The notes under the pieces were generated by a model. The model saw nothing but the letters and a program-made list of their open reading frames with translations. It was not told where the DNA came from and did not search any database. Below are positions 15,133 to 27,627 of a stretch of 64,000 nt of DNA, in pieces (within the stretch, counting starts at the first letter, position 1; the number at the start of each line of letters is the position of its first letter). Both the position numbers and the translations under genes were made by a program. Source of the DNA: Whitmania pigra (Eukaryota > Annelida > Clitellata > Hirudinida > Haemopidae); contig JAJTWR010000231.1 of assembly GCA_021613335.1 (NCBI GenBank), positions 577,501 through 641,500 of the forward strand, written 5' to 3'.

Positions 15133-16872
15133 ATGGAAGAGTCAAAATTATCACATTTCTTGCCTTGGGACAGATTTCACAATTGGGTTCACTGTGTTTG
15201 TGTTGTAACTTTTGATTTAGAGCTAGGCCAAGCCATGGAGGTATGTTATTTTTTTTTGTTTAAATCACCAAATTGAGCTCTTGCCATCAACCTAAAACGG
15301 TTAATTGTTCCTTCTAGCTTATCTACCCAAACCACGTCAAACTAACAGACAAAGAAGTATGTGTTTTTAATAAATGAGATTATTTTATAAAAGAATGGCT
15401 TCTTTTTGAAGAATAAGCATAATACTTTTTTGATAGTAAAATGTTAAATGACAAATGAATTCCTAAATTTGTCTGTCAATTTTTGTTTCAGAAACTCAGC
15501 ATATGTTATCTATCATTTCCTGATTCTAACTCTGGTTGGTTTAATAATTTAATAACCAAGTAAACAATTACATAATGCACTACTTGTTCTTACCATCCTT
15601 GCTGTAATATTTAAAAAACACGTTTAAAAGTGTTTAAATTGGTTGAACGATTAGTTATAAATAATAAATTATTTTCAAATTAAGGCTGTACTGGAAACAC
15701 GAAATTCCACTTCAGAATTAGACAGTGTCCCTCATCTAAATCAACAGGAACAACTTTAACTGAATACAACAGAAACTGTCCAATAGCATTGCAGGTAATT
15801 TCGATTTCAAAAACATCACAGCATCATTTTTTTGTTAAGAGATTAGCAAGAGAATTTGTTGTGTGTTGTTTCATCGCATGACATTTTAATTCTATTCACC
15901 CTCACCACCGACACAATTAAAATAATCACGTCACAAGTAATTTCTTGGACTTAATGACGTCGACGCATGTCGAGCAATGTTATGGTTACCTCGAGTTGTT
16001 CTCTCACAGGGAGACAATGGATATTACTACGGGTTTGTGTACTTCAGGCAAATGAAAGACAAAACAATCAGAAGGGGATACTTTCAGAAAGTTGGTCCTT
16101 TTTTAATGATTACGATTGCATTTAACAAACATCAGCAGACTTATGCAAGCAATGTGATGTTGTGCTAAACATTCACTTTCATACATTCTGCTACTTTGTT
16201 AAGTGATCAAATAATGATGATATCATGGATAATTTTAGAAATGCTCATTCATCGGGTAAGATTTTATTATACAAGGAAATCAACTGAACAGAACATATTA
16301 GCAACTATCAAACACCACTTAGATCAGTGATGATGATGATGATGCTCTCTTTAAATTGATAAAAGTGATTTATGTTGTTATTCAAACAGTCTGTGGTCAT
16401 CATCTCTAAGATTCCGTTTGTGAATTTCTTCAACTTCCTGATCGAGCTGGTAGCAACTCAGTACTTCGAGGTCGGAATGCCGAGTCTCGAAGCCAGTTGG
16501 TTTTGTTTAATATTTGGTTATGTTTTCTGTTTAATAATGCGTTTCGTTCGATTTGGCAAAACTGTTCATCAACTCTGTAAAAACTAAAAACACCAAAAGT
16601 TATTCGAAGTTGTTTTAAACCGATCTTTTTTGTGCCTTACGTGACCATGTTGCATGTGAAACTTTCTAAGGGATTACAGGACAGAGTATTGAGATAATTA
16701 ATAGCATACCATCGGTCATTATTACTATAATTGCCAACCTCATCACTATCATAATTAGGATGATCGTAATCATCATCATCATGGTTATAATAACATTATC
16801 ACCATCAACATCTTTGTTATCAATAATCACATTATAACCATCATCATCCTTGTTATAATTTCGTCGCCATCG

Positions 16873-16904
<32 letters not shown>

Positions 16905-17830
16905 ATCATCATCATCATCATCATCATCAGTTCCCTGTCATTTTGCCAGCCCTTTATATTTTTTGTTTTTTCCATTCTAAAGTATTTTAATTGTAAAGGA
17001 ATGCCCAACTATTTTTGTTTGAACTATTAAGACAAGGATCTATCTATTAACATTTTTATGTGCCCATGTACTTTTATGTATATGTTGATGCTGTAATAAT
17101 AGAAAAAAAAACATGAATGCCTATTTAAGGTAAGTGAGGATGCAATAATTTAAATATAATAACTGGAATTAATAAAAACCATTGTGTCGTAATCACAACC
17201 AGACTGCCACAACATTGACCAATGGAGTGCTCCAATTCCTGGACACACTTTGAATCTCCCTATTTCTGGTTCCATCATCCAGGTGAGAACGTGATAACGC
17301 ATGAACGATGCATGGTGATAAGTGCATGAAGGTTTTGGTTTTTAAGATGCAAGATGTTTGATTGATCGTGTTTTATAATTTCCTGAAATCGCTGATAGGT
17401 TCTCATCTTAATGATGTTTTAGCTCAGACGGTAAACGACGGCAAAAACCAACAGTAGTTACGTGTCGTGTTCGAAACCCAACTTGCACCGCCACAAAGCG
17501 CCCCTTTGATTGGTTGAGCGTCCCTGACGCTTAAAGCTTATGGCGTCATACAAATAAACTTATTATTATTATTATTATTATTATTATATTATTATTATTA
17601 TTATTATTGCTGTTTTATTTTTCTGTTCATCCTGCTTCATTTATTCACCTTAGTCGATTAATCTTCGATTGCCTCCTGTTCATACAATAATAGCACTGCA
17701 TCTAAAAATACCCATCTACTGCTCAGTGCCTCGACTGGTGATCTTAGTAATGAATCGGTTGCTTTCTCTTTTCACTGTAGATGTTCAAGTTTTTCTACTC
17801 TGGGCTCATAAATGCTAAATCATCATTGAT

Positions 17831-17924
<94 letters not shown>

Positions 17925-19374
17925 TGTCGTCGTCGTTGCTGATGAGCTCAAACAATTACATCACGGCTGATTGTTTTAGTTTCAAGAAAATCTTGCTTTA
18001 GAACGAAATTATTTGTTTTTCTCTCATTTCATATTTAAAAATGTAAGTGACACAATGATGTTTTTACCAAATTGTAAATGATTATTTTTAACTCATGAGT
18101 TGTCTAACTGCTGACATGATGGTGTGACATTGTGTTTTGTGATGCAGATACATTTGATCAAACAGTGCACCGAAACCAGTCTTTCAAGTCGATATGGCAA
18201 ACATTGTTTCGACCCACGACATTTGTTTATTATATTATTATTATTATTATATTATGTTTTTATGAATCGTGCCGCGACATCTTTGTTTAAGCTGATGATA
18301 GCAATGATGATTTAGTAATTCAGAACCCAATTTACATTTACAGCACATTAAAAGTATGTGTTTGAGGTCTTTAATGGGAATGTTTTTGTAAAGTCAGGAA
18401 TATAAAAACTGCATTATTATACTGTCGATGATGACGACGATAATGAGGACAATGACGACGATGATGATGATGTTGATGATGGTGATGCAAAGTATAAAAA
18501 CTTATGGAATGTTGAATATTTCTTGCTTTTAGTGAACAATTAATTATGTTGAACTTTGGTGAATGTTACAGGTGAGAGTTCCATCCAGGTCTGACAAGCT
18601 TCTCAACTCCTCTGTTCAATCAAAAGTGGAGCCACAGGTAAAATGATGTTGCAGATGGAAAAAATGATTAAATCACTAACCTCCTTATCATAAAAATGAT
18701 TAAATCCCTAACCTCCTTATCACGAAAATAATTAAATCATTAACCTCCTTATCATGTGATGATAACATAGTGTTTTTATTTTGTTTCTGTGATTCAATAG
18801 CTTTTTTACTCATTTTAGGACTACTACAGTAATGACATTATTCTATTTCATATTATATTATTATTATTTTTAAAATATTTGGATATTATTATTATTTATA
18901 TGCAGTAATATTTATTATATATAATATATATTATTATATTATTACTAATATGATATTAATAAATAATTATTATATAATAACAATGGCAGCATGTATTTGA
19001 ATTCATTTGTGGGAGCAATGTCGTGATCATCTGGCTAGGTCACTGTTACAATTCGACATAAACATTATTATGCAATTGAACTTCCTAAATGTTTCTGATT
19101 ATTTCATAAATTATTCAAAATAAATATCTATTGGTTTACACATTTTTATTTTGAAGGATGACAACGTAATAATGTGGATTTTGTGAAGGGTTTTCATTTT
19201 TTTGCATGCATCCTTTCACTCTTTAACATCCTAAATTGTAAACATATTTTCCATGCTTATAAAAATTGCCTGCTGCCTGCAAGTGGCCCTTTGTAGCCAA
19301 GTTTTAACTATTTTTGCCTGTCATTATTTTTCAATAATTATAATAATAATAATAATTAAAAAATAGTAATAATG

Positions 19375-19411
<37 letters not shown>

Positions 19412-19445
19412 CAATAACAATAATAATAATAATGATAACAACAAC

Positions 19446-19487
<42 letters not shown>

Positions 19488-22327
19488 CATCACAATCATC
19501 GAGCATCCCTTTATGTTGTTGTTTCAAAGAACTAAGCAGATAACACAGATAAAATGCGTTTAAGTCTGATTGAATATTTATATTATTTCATTAATAATAT
19601 ATACATACATCGTTTATATATTATTTCATTAATAATATAAACATATTTCATCAATAAACGGGGAGGTTTTGAATGTTGTTCACTCAAACATTGAAACTAT
19701 TAAATAGCCATATTTAAAAATTCATCTTTAATTTGAGTGTCAATATTATAAAAATTAGGGAGTTATTAGAATTATAATTAATACTATTGATGATGATGTA
19801 ATTTTGCATTTCATTATAAATGACAGGTGAACAAATTAGCCAATGTCTTCATACCTTCCCTGCATGAAGTGGACACATACACGTAACTTGATCTTTTTGC
19901 AAATTATTTAATGTTATTAATAATATCATTTAATGTTTTTAATATTTTTCTCTCCACAATCTTTTAATTATCGTCCTCGACTGTTGCCGTTGACTTCAAA
20001 GAGGTAACTTGATGATTGTTCTTTCAGATGCTTATTGCCCGTTCTTAATCACATTCAACTTCTGTGGGAGTTGGTCCTCACAGCAGAGGTAATAAATAGC
20101 AGAGTGTTTATACACAAAATTAATAAATAAATAATAGCAGCATTTTTATGAAAAATATTAGTTAATAAATGAGTAATAAATTGCAGAACTTTTACACTGC
20201 TTCAGTTTGTTTTCTGCCTTTTACTTACACTTTAACTTAATAAGAAAAAAAATAACATAACTTATTAAATTGTAATTAGTCATTATACTAAGATTTGCAA
20301 ATAAACACATTTTGAAACCGTTAAATTTGTAACTTATTAAAATATGTTTGTTTGCTTCAATTAATGACATTCAGTAATTTGTTACCCACTCGATACTAAA
20401 TTAACCCTCATCCATCCATTATTCATCACCATTCATCCATTGACAGCCTCTCGTGGTGATGACATCACAGCCCTCCATTTGCAGTGCAGTGGTTCAGGCA
20501 TTGGTCGGAACCATATGGCCTCTGAAATATGCCTCCGATTACCGGCCATACTTTACCATTCACGACGCCGAATTCAAAGAATACACGTCCAAAACGCAGG
20601 CCCCGTGAGTTCTTGGATTGAATGTTTGACTGTTGTTTTTGTTTGTTTTTGTCTGCAAGAATTTGAAATTAAAGGATCATAATGTTGCCAGGAGAGTTTG
20701 GTATCAATCAGTCAAAATGGCTCAAAATACTGAAATTAAAAAAAAGTTCCAATTACTATTACTGTTGCATTGCTATTATTATTACTTTTTTATTACTTGT
20801 ATTATTATTTTGTTATTACCTTTATTGTTATCATTACATTTCATTACATAATTCATTAAAGTTAAGTGTTACTTATCAGGCCTGGAGTCATCCTCGGGGT
20901 GACGAACCCATTCTTTGTGAAGACGCTCCACCACTGGCCTCACATCGTCAGGATTGGTGAACTCACTGAAAGTAACAACTTCCTGTTGTTGTTGTTGCTA
21001 CTGTTCTTGCTATTGTCACTGTGTAGTTGCATTCAGTTAAAATGTGATACTATCTAATTTCTTGGGTTGTATGTGTTTCAAAGGATTGTATGCTTAAATA
21101 GCTGGCATTTAAATCGTTTGAAGGCGCCTTCTTGACGAGAACCATTGGACAACTCAAAAAAGTCAGTCAGCGGACTTTGGAATTTTGTCCAGGTTTGATT
21201 TGATTTGATTTATTTCTTTTTCAGAATTTATTTATTTATTTATTTGATTCTTCTATTCTAATTTCTATGGACTTTACAATTAATAATTATGTTTTAATAA
21301 CTAATGTTATTTTTTAATTATTTTCTTATGGTTTGTTGCAATTTGTTAACCATTTAATATTATTTGCTACCATTTAGCTGTGTTTTCAATCATTCTCTTG
21401 CAATGACTTTCTTTGTAATTATTTTAATTTTGACATCACAATTGAAATTTCGAACGAAATGACGAAAACATTTTCAACGAGTTCATCTCTCACCAGGCGT
21501 GTACACCAAATACGAGTCCTTCTTGAAGAGGGACAAGGCAATCCTGAAGAAGTTGATGAAAGGTGCGAACAGCAAACGACCGCTCGAGGTGCAGAATGCC
21601 CTCCTCAAACGACACCTTCTCGAACTCACGCAGAGCTTCATGATACCCCTCGTCAGTGTCCACTTCTTGAAGTTGAACATGTTTTTTAATTGAACTTCAT
21701 TCGAAACTTGCCCACATTAATCATGCAATCGTTTAATTCTGCAGCACAACCTGGAATGCGGTCTTTACTTTGGATTTATTTAAAAATGAGATTTTTGTTA
21801 AAGGAGAGATACATCGGTGGATTGATGCCACTGGCTAAAAATGTTTCCCCTTTCTTGGACGCCCCCCAAATGAAGCCATTCATGGTTGAGGAGTTCATAA
21901 AAACCCTGGAAACATGTGGACCTCAGCTGACCTCAGGACTGAAGGGGGATTGGGCAGGATTATATAGGTCAGTTCAATGTGTACAAGTGACCGATTTGTA
22001 TTTTGATTATTACAATTATTGTTGTTGTTGATAACTTGATTACTTGTTGATTAATTCCAAAGTTTAAGTTATTAATTTCATATTTACTTATTACTTAACT
22101 AATGGCAGTTGTGAAATTTACTAAAAGTAAAATATTCAAAGACAACACTTCAGTTGTAACTTAATTTCATTGCCAGGAAATTCTTGAAAACTCCAAACTT
22201 TGAGAGTTGGTTGAAATGCAGGAAGAAGGAGATTGATCAGAAGTTGCAAGTCCTCCATGCTGAGTCTCTCTGCCAGAGTGTCGGTTGTTGTTGTCTTAAT
22301 GTAGTAATTTTATTATTATTATCATTA

Positions 22328-22369
<42 letters not shown>

Positions 22370-22853
22370 TATTATTATTAATTATTATTATTATAATTGT
22401 TAGTCACCGATGCAGTCTTATATTCTTTACAGATATCCATGACATTGTTATTCCAAAATTTTGATTTTTTGTGCATCAGGATCTCACGACGTGGATAGCC
22501 GACAAAAAAGAGGTCCAAATTGTTGACATGGTTATCAAGTTGAAAGATAAAATAGTGAGTTAACTTGTTAGTGTCATTGTGTGGAAATTAATGGACATTG
22601 GAATTGATATCCATTAAGATCTAAGTGGTCCTACATACCTAATGGCAGATTGTTAAGTGATTGATTGGCAGACAATTATATTGATCAAGCATTGGTTTTA
22701 TTCGTTAAGTGATAATTGACTCGATTGAACCAGAAATCTGTCCACAACCACGATGTCCCCTCGGACAACGGCCTCCTCGTGAAACTCAAGGAAACGTACG
22801 AATCCCTGGTCTCCTCTCTGCCGAACGATCTTCAGAACGTCCTGTCCTACTGA
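15133..22853 (+). CDS. DENND6: DENND6 (FAM116) Rab guanine-nucleotide exchange factor, 18 exons, complete
   Basis: DENND6 proteins are DENN-domain GEFs; vertebrate DENND6A activates Rab14 on recycling endosomes. Exons: 15133-15240, 15318-15356, 15492-15534, 15685-15794, 16010-16090, 16390-16495, 17203-17282, 18572-18637, 19827-19882, 20028-20088, 20447-20604, 20880-20971, 21124-21192, 21497-21651, 21804-21967, 22177-22279, 22480-22554, 22734-22853. They total 1686 nt, 561 residues, with phases agreeing at every junction (human about 600). Diagnostic stretches: [18 protein letters not shown] and [12 protein letters not shown] (u-DENN), [35 protein letters not shown] then [20 protein letters not shown] (c-DENN), [12 protein letters not shown], and [20 protein letters not shown]. 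Human DENND6A carries an N-terminal extension that is absent here. Introns host a SINE and several microsatellites. Confidence 0.96.
16862..16931. repeat. (CGT)n-(CAT)n microsatellite in DENND6 intron 6
   Basis: CGTCGTCGTC units pass directly into CATCATCATC units. Confidence 0.9.
17400..17560 (+). mobile_element. tRNA-derived SINE in DENND6 intron 7
   Basis: A-box-like TTTAGCTCAGACGG and B-box GTGTTCGAAACCC, then CTTGCACCGCCACAAAGCGC, TGGTTGAGCGTCCCTGACGC and the 3' end GGCGTCATACAAATAAAC. The 3' end runs straight into (ATT)n at 17561. It is the best preserved copy in the window, and parts match the copies at 9796 and 50940. Confidence 0.8.
17561..17607. repeat. (ATT)n tail of the SINE
   Basis: ATT units begin immediately after the SINE 3' end. 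This suggests the array grew from the element's own tail. Confidence 0.85.
17829..17934. repeat. (ATC)n microsatellite in DENND6 intron 7
   Basis: About 100 bp of ATC units, broken once by a missing base near 17880. Confidence 0.9.
18667..18757. repeat. 32-bp tandem repeat, 3 copies, DENND6 intron 8
   Basis: ATTAAATC starts units at 18667, 18699 and 18731. Each unit contains TAACCTCCTTATCA. Confidence 0.85.
19335..19493. repeat. (AAT)n with AAC variants, DENND6 intron 8
   Basis: Interrupted AAT array. The Ile- or Tyr-rich frames over it are artefacts. Confidence 0.9.
22311..22393. repeat. (ATT)n array in DENND6 intron 16
   Basis: ATT units begin about 30 bp after the exon 16 donor, so ab initio gene models could run exon 16 into a poly-Leu/Tyr tail. 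Confidence 0.9.
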
Positions 22854-22893
22854 CGTCGCACGTTGCAATTGTGCTGCCAAGACAGTGGCAGTT

Positions 22894-22899
22894 AATAAA
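22894..22899 (+). terminator. Poly(A) signal of DENND6
   Basis: AATAAA lies 41 nt after the DENND6 stop codon, giving a short 3' UTR as for FANCB. Confidence 0.6.
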
Positions 22900-24638
22900 G
22901 TTATTTATTTTCTCAGAATTTTTCATTTCAGCCTTTTGAAGGCATTTAGAGATTACACTTGTCATTGCCATCATTTCATCATCATCATTATCACCTCATC
23001 ATCATCATTATCACCTCATCATCATCAACATCACTATTGTTGCTACACCACCATCATCACTAAATTCGACGTGAAGATCCTATTAAATGTATGTAAAGTT
23101 ACTTTTGTTTTGATTTTTGTTATTATTTTCCATGCAATGAAAAATCTTTTGTGGTAGTGAAATCGTGAAATTGTTGAGTCTTATGAGTTCAATTTATTTA
23201 TTCATTCGGGCCTTTGGTACAGAGTTTTCTAACTTTGTCGTGTCTTGCACGCCAATAATTCTAAAGTTATTTTGTAATTATCGACTACTTTCAAATTATT
23301 TTCGTTAATTTTTCCTAGAATAATTCTTATTTCATCAGACGATGCATTTCGAAAGTTTCATTTGCCTCGATGTTGCTCTTGTTTCAGCATCCTTTCTAAA
23401 CGCTTCGGAGTCCCTCGAGACCTTTGAAGTAAAAGAGTCATTTTCACGTTGCATGCCTATGGCAGCTTTCTTTAATTTGTCGAATTGCCTCGAATGGACT
23501 GGTTGTTGTTGTTGTTGCATGTGTTTTAATTGAACCACACATGTATGCTTTTGATAATATTTTACATCCTCTCAACTCTTAATTTTTAAAAAACATTTTC
23601 GCAAATTGATTGCCGATTGTTTTGGTGGTTCGTTTCAAAAGTTCATTCATCACGAAGAAATAAATTAATGAATTAAAAAATGACTAGTTCAAAAAAAAAT
23701 ATTCCTCGTCCCATTCGTCCGCCCAAATCCTCTGGTTCTCTTCTCACGTGAAACCTTCTTTTAGATGCGGTTTCTGCGTCTCTTGACGTTCGCCATTTTC
23801 TCATTCTCGGTGACCTTGAATTTTGAAGGTCGAGGTGGCGAATCAGGGAGAGACCTTGGCATTCGTTTCTGTGTCGAAGATAATGAATCGCTTCAGTTTC
23901 ACTCCTTGTGACTTTGCAGAACAATCGAATTATATAAAAAGCACAAAAGTGGCAGATGGGTGTTCCACTAAATATTATTTATATTTATTTTGTTTTTTTT
24001 ATATCGCAACTTGAATATTATAAGGAATTTCAATTTTGCAAATGCTAGACCAAGAAATCAGTTCAGCACTAAATACTATATGATAATCTTTATATAACAT
24101 TTTCTCCAGTTAGGTGATAATCATTTTGCTCAAAAATGATGTCTTGCTAAGAGACTGGGGTGGTTGTGATTCAATATTGATGAAATTTCTGCGACCTTTT
24201 CATTTTCATTCAGGAACTGGGAAGTCATTCGAGTGGTAAAATCTGCTTTAGCTTGACCTCATTTCAGATCATTAAATAAAACTTAATAGTTATGACTATT
24301 AAGAACTAATTAACATTAAATCAAGACTTAATAGTTATTAATATAACATCAAATATAATAGACTATTTAAGCTTCAAAAAGAAGTGAGTATCGCTAAATC
24401 AAACAATGGACTTATTTAGACTTATGAAGTTGAATCTTGTATTTGTTGCAATTTATTTCTCTTGTTATCATTCCTATGAATGTCAGAGGTAACACCGAAT
24501 TTACAACAAGAGTTGTTAACAACAGCAACAATGATTATTAGTATTATTATGAATATTAAATAACACTAACATTATTGAATAATAATAACAATAATAATCT
24601 AAACGGCTGCTAATTATTGTTATGTGCGCATTATTTAA
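22900..24638. other. Intergenic, only weak ORFs
   Basis: A (CATCAT)n stretch lies near 22967-23055. A minus-strand 67-codon frame at 23335-23538 is Gln/Lys-rich (QQQQQPVHSRQFDKLKKA) and could be an exon, but it has no family match. A second minus-strand frame near 23750-23900 could end in a basic tail (ENEKMANVKRRRNRI). Neither is supported enough to call. Confidence 0.4.
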
Positions 24639-25476
24639 TCACAGCGACCAAATTTTTGTAGTCGATTTCTGAGCCATGTCAACAATTACTTTGGTTCGAA
24701 ATAATAAATATCTTTCAAATATCTGCGGTTTTATGTTTTAAAAAATACGAAAAAAGTCTGGAAATACTTCTTAACGTCAAAATAGGAAGTTAAGAGGCTG
24801 AGAATTTGAAGGGGATTTAGTTAAACTGGTGAAGTAAATTAATGAAGCAAAATTTAGGAAATTTAGTGAAATAAATTAGTGAAGTAAATTAATGAAGCAA
24901 AATGAAGGAGATTTGGTAAAATAAATTAGTGAAATAAATTAATGAAGTAAAAATGGTGTCCACAATAAAATGTAATGAAAGTAATGAATGAGAATCACTT
25001 ACATTATCATCTCCTTCCTGTGTTTCATCGTAATCGTAGTAATATTCCTGAACATTTAGAACGCTCAATTACGAAATGTCATCATGGAATTCCAATTATC
25101 TTCACCAGGTGCACCCGCTTACATCAGTGACACTTATGGCTGGCGCATGCAATGAGCTGATATTGGCCTCATACCTACCTCATCATTTATTTAGTCGCAA
25201 AAAAAGATCGCTCGCTCGATTTCACGATTAATCAATAAATTAATTAAATCATTTATTATGAAATTAATTAAATCATTAATCATTAAATGAATTAAATCAT
25301 TCACTATGTAATGCATCTGAACAACTCACATCGTAGAGAAACGATCCATCAGGCAGTCTAAACCTCCCGTAGCCCATGTCGTCGTGAATAAGGAAAGCCA
25401 AGGATTGCTGGAAATAAGCGAGAGACCACAGCGTAACTAAGCCGAGTGTCAGGAGAGTTGCAGACGACTTAAGCAT
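24639..25476 (-). CDS. Candidate small secreted acidic, Tyr-rich peptide gene, 3 exons
   Basis: Exon 1 25476-25330, exon 2 25047-25003, and a probable exon 3 24668-24639. Donors 1 and 2 are perfect (GTGAGT, GTAAGT), and phase 0 is kept at each joint. The 73-residue product starts MLKSSATLLTLGLVTLWSLA, a good signal peptide or signal anchor. It continues with HDDMGYGRFRLPDGSFLYD and, from exon 2, EYYYDYDETQEGDD, an acidic tyrosine cluster of the kind that is often sulfated. A TATAAAT (minus strand, 25560-25554) would place transcription start near 25530. That favours the ATG at 25476 over an in-frame one at 25533. Exon 3 (KSTTKIWSL) is the least certain part; another acceptor near 24800 would give PLNFLF. 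I know no family for it. It could be a peptide precursor or a small membrane protein. Confidence 0.5.
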
Positions 25477-25553
25477 GTCTGAACAGGACGAGGAACGACA
25501 AAGTTCCAGAGATTTATTACCAAATAGAGACATCTTGATTACTCGATTCCTCC

Positions 25554-25560
25554 ATTTATA
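25554..25560 (-). promoter_or_regulatory. TATA box for the small peptide gene
   Basis: TATAAAT on the minus strand lies about 80 nt upstream of the chosen ATG. That is the right spacing for a 50-55 nt 5' UTR. Confidence 0.4.
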
Positions 25561-26159
25561 TGATCCCACTTCGGCAACCGGCAGAAACCGGCCATGCCAT
25601 CTCTCTAATCGGTGCATCTCTACGATGCGGTCACAAACTGTGCGAGTTTCAATGCATTCACGTGTGTATATATTGAAAGCCTGCAATGCTTCCTAGTTGA
25701 GACGACAAACGAACGATCGCACGCAGGCCTCGACATCGAACAACGCCGAACAATGGTCATCGGAAGATGATTTCGCACCTGAAAGTAAAACTGTGCCAAA
25801 CGCATAATTTCGGATTTTAGAAGCACATCTCTGAATGCTGAAACGTTGAATAAATTACACGCATTTTCTTAATTAATTTAATTGATTTTGATGTTACACT
25901 TAGAAGTAATTCAAATAATAATAGTAATAATAATAATAACAATAATAATACAACTTACTGCGTATCAAGAATGGAAAAAGGAGAAATAACTAAAATAGAA
26001 AATGTAGCAAAAAGTGGAATAATGCAAGAGGTGTGTTTGACGTCTCAATAGGATTCCACAAATGGTTGGAATTCAAAGGTTGTGCATAGACATTATGCTT
26101 GAAATTTTTCTGTAAATAATAATTGGCCCATTCTATTTTTAAAAGTCATAACCCTTTTC
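25561..26159. other. Intergenic
   Basis: Upstream region of the small peptide gene. It is moderately GC-rich to about 25830, then AT-rich with an imperfect AAT run near 25915. No gene seen. Confidence 0.4.
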
Positions 26160-26665
26160 TATTATATTATATTATATTATATTATATTATATTATATTAT
26201 ATTATATTATATTATATTATATTAGATTATATTATATTATATTATATTATTTTTATATTATATTATATTATATTATATTATATTATATTATATTATATTA
26301 TATTATATTATATTATATTATATTATATTATTATTATATTATATTATATTATATTATATTATATTATATTATATATATTATAATATCTATTATTATATTC
26401 TATTATATTATATTATATATATTATATTATTATTATATTCTATTATATTATATATATTATATTATATTATATTATTTCTATTATATTATTTATATATATT
26501 ATATATATTATATTATATATATTATATTATATTATATTATATTATATTATATTATTTTATTAATATTATACTTATCTTATATTCTATTACTATTATATTA
26601 TATATCTCATATCCATATCATATTCATCATCATATTATATTATATTCTATTATATTATATTTTAA
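26160..26665. repeat. (ATATT)n pentanucleotide array
   Basis: About 500 bp of TATAT/ATTAT pentamers, pure in the first half and increasingly degenerate after 26380. Confidence 0.95.
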
Positions 26666-26804
26666 TTTATTATTAACGTAATAAACAATTTTATAAAATG
26701 ACTAACATAGACTTTATTACAGAAGTCATATGTTTTCTCTATTATACCAGATAATAATAATAATAATAATATTGCTATAATAATCATTTGTGTTTTAATT
26801 TATT

Positions 26805-26835
26805 ATTATTATTAATATTATTATTACTATTATTA

Positions 26836-26888
<53 letters not shown>

Positions 26889-26890
26889 TT

Positions 26891-26921
<31 letters not shown>

Positions 26922-26946
26922 TTATTATTATATTATCTATAATTAA

Positions 26947-26995
<49 letters not shown>

Positions 26996-27013
26996 TTATT
27001 ATTATTATTATTC

Positions 27014-27064
<51 letters not shown>

Positions 27065-27303
27065 TTATTATTATTATATTATTATTATTATTATTATTTT
27101 ATTCTTATTATTCTTATTATTATTATTATTATTATTATATTATTATTATTATTATTCTTATTATTCTTATTATTATTATATTATTATTATTATTCTTATT
27201 ATTATTATTATTATTATTATTCTTATTATTATTATATTATTATATTATTATTATATTATTATTATATTATTATTATTATTATTCTTTTATTATTATTATT
27301 ATT
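26805..27303. repeat. (ATT)n array with CTT and TTTT interruptions
   Basis: About 500 bp of ATT units with periodic ATTCTT and TATT variants. The repeated variant units suggest segmental expansion inside the array. Confidence 0.95.
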
Positions 27304-27627
27304 AAGATTTGTTATAATGTGCTTACAAATATGAGTATGAATATATTACATTGCATCATATTATATCATGCATATCATTGTAATTTATCTAACGCTTAAA
27401 TTCCTTCATGAGGCTTTGCTTCAACACCGCGATCTTATCACGGTTAACCTTAAGCTTATTTTAAGATTTATTATATTATAGCTTGTTTCAGGTAACACGT
27501 TCAAAACAATACGAACAAAGTTTATGTTGTCTGGAATAAAATATAAGCAAACTCTTCTAATACTTGATGGCTCTAATTTGATTGAAAGATGTTTTAAGTG
27601 AGATGGCATATTGATTGACCTCATAAT

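Noticed and set aside
23335..23924. Gln/Lys-rich and Arg-rich minus-strand frames
   Set aside because: Either could be an exon, but frames could not be linked by splice phases and no family is recognised.
26123..26383. Ile/Tyr-rich frame
   Set aside because: It is a pentanucleotide repeat read as codons.
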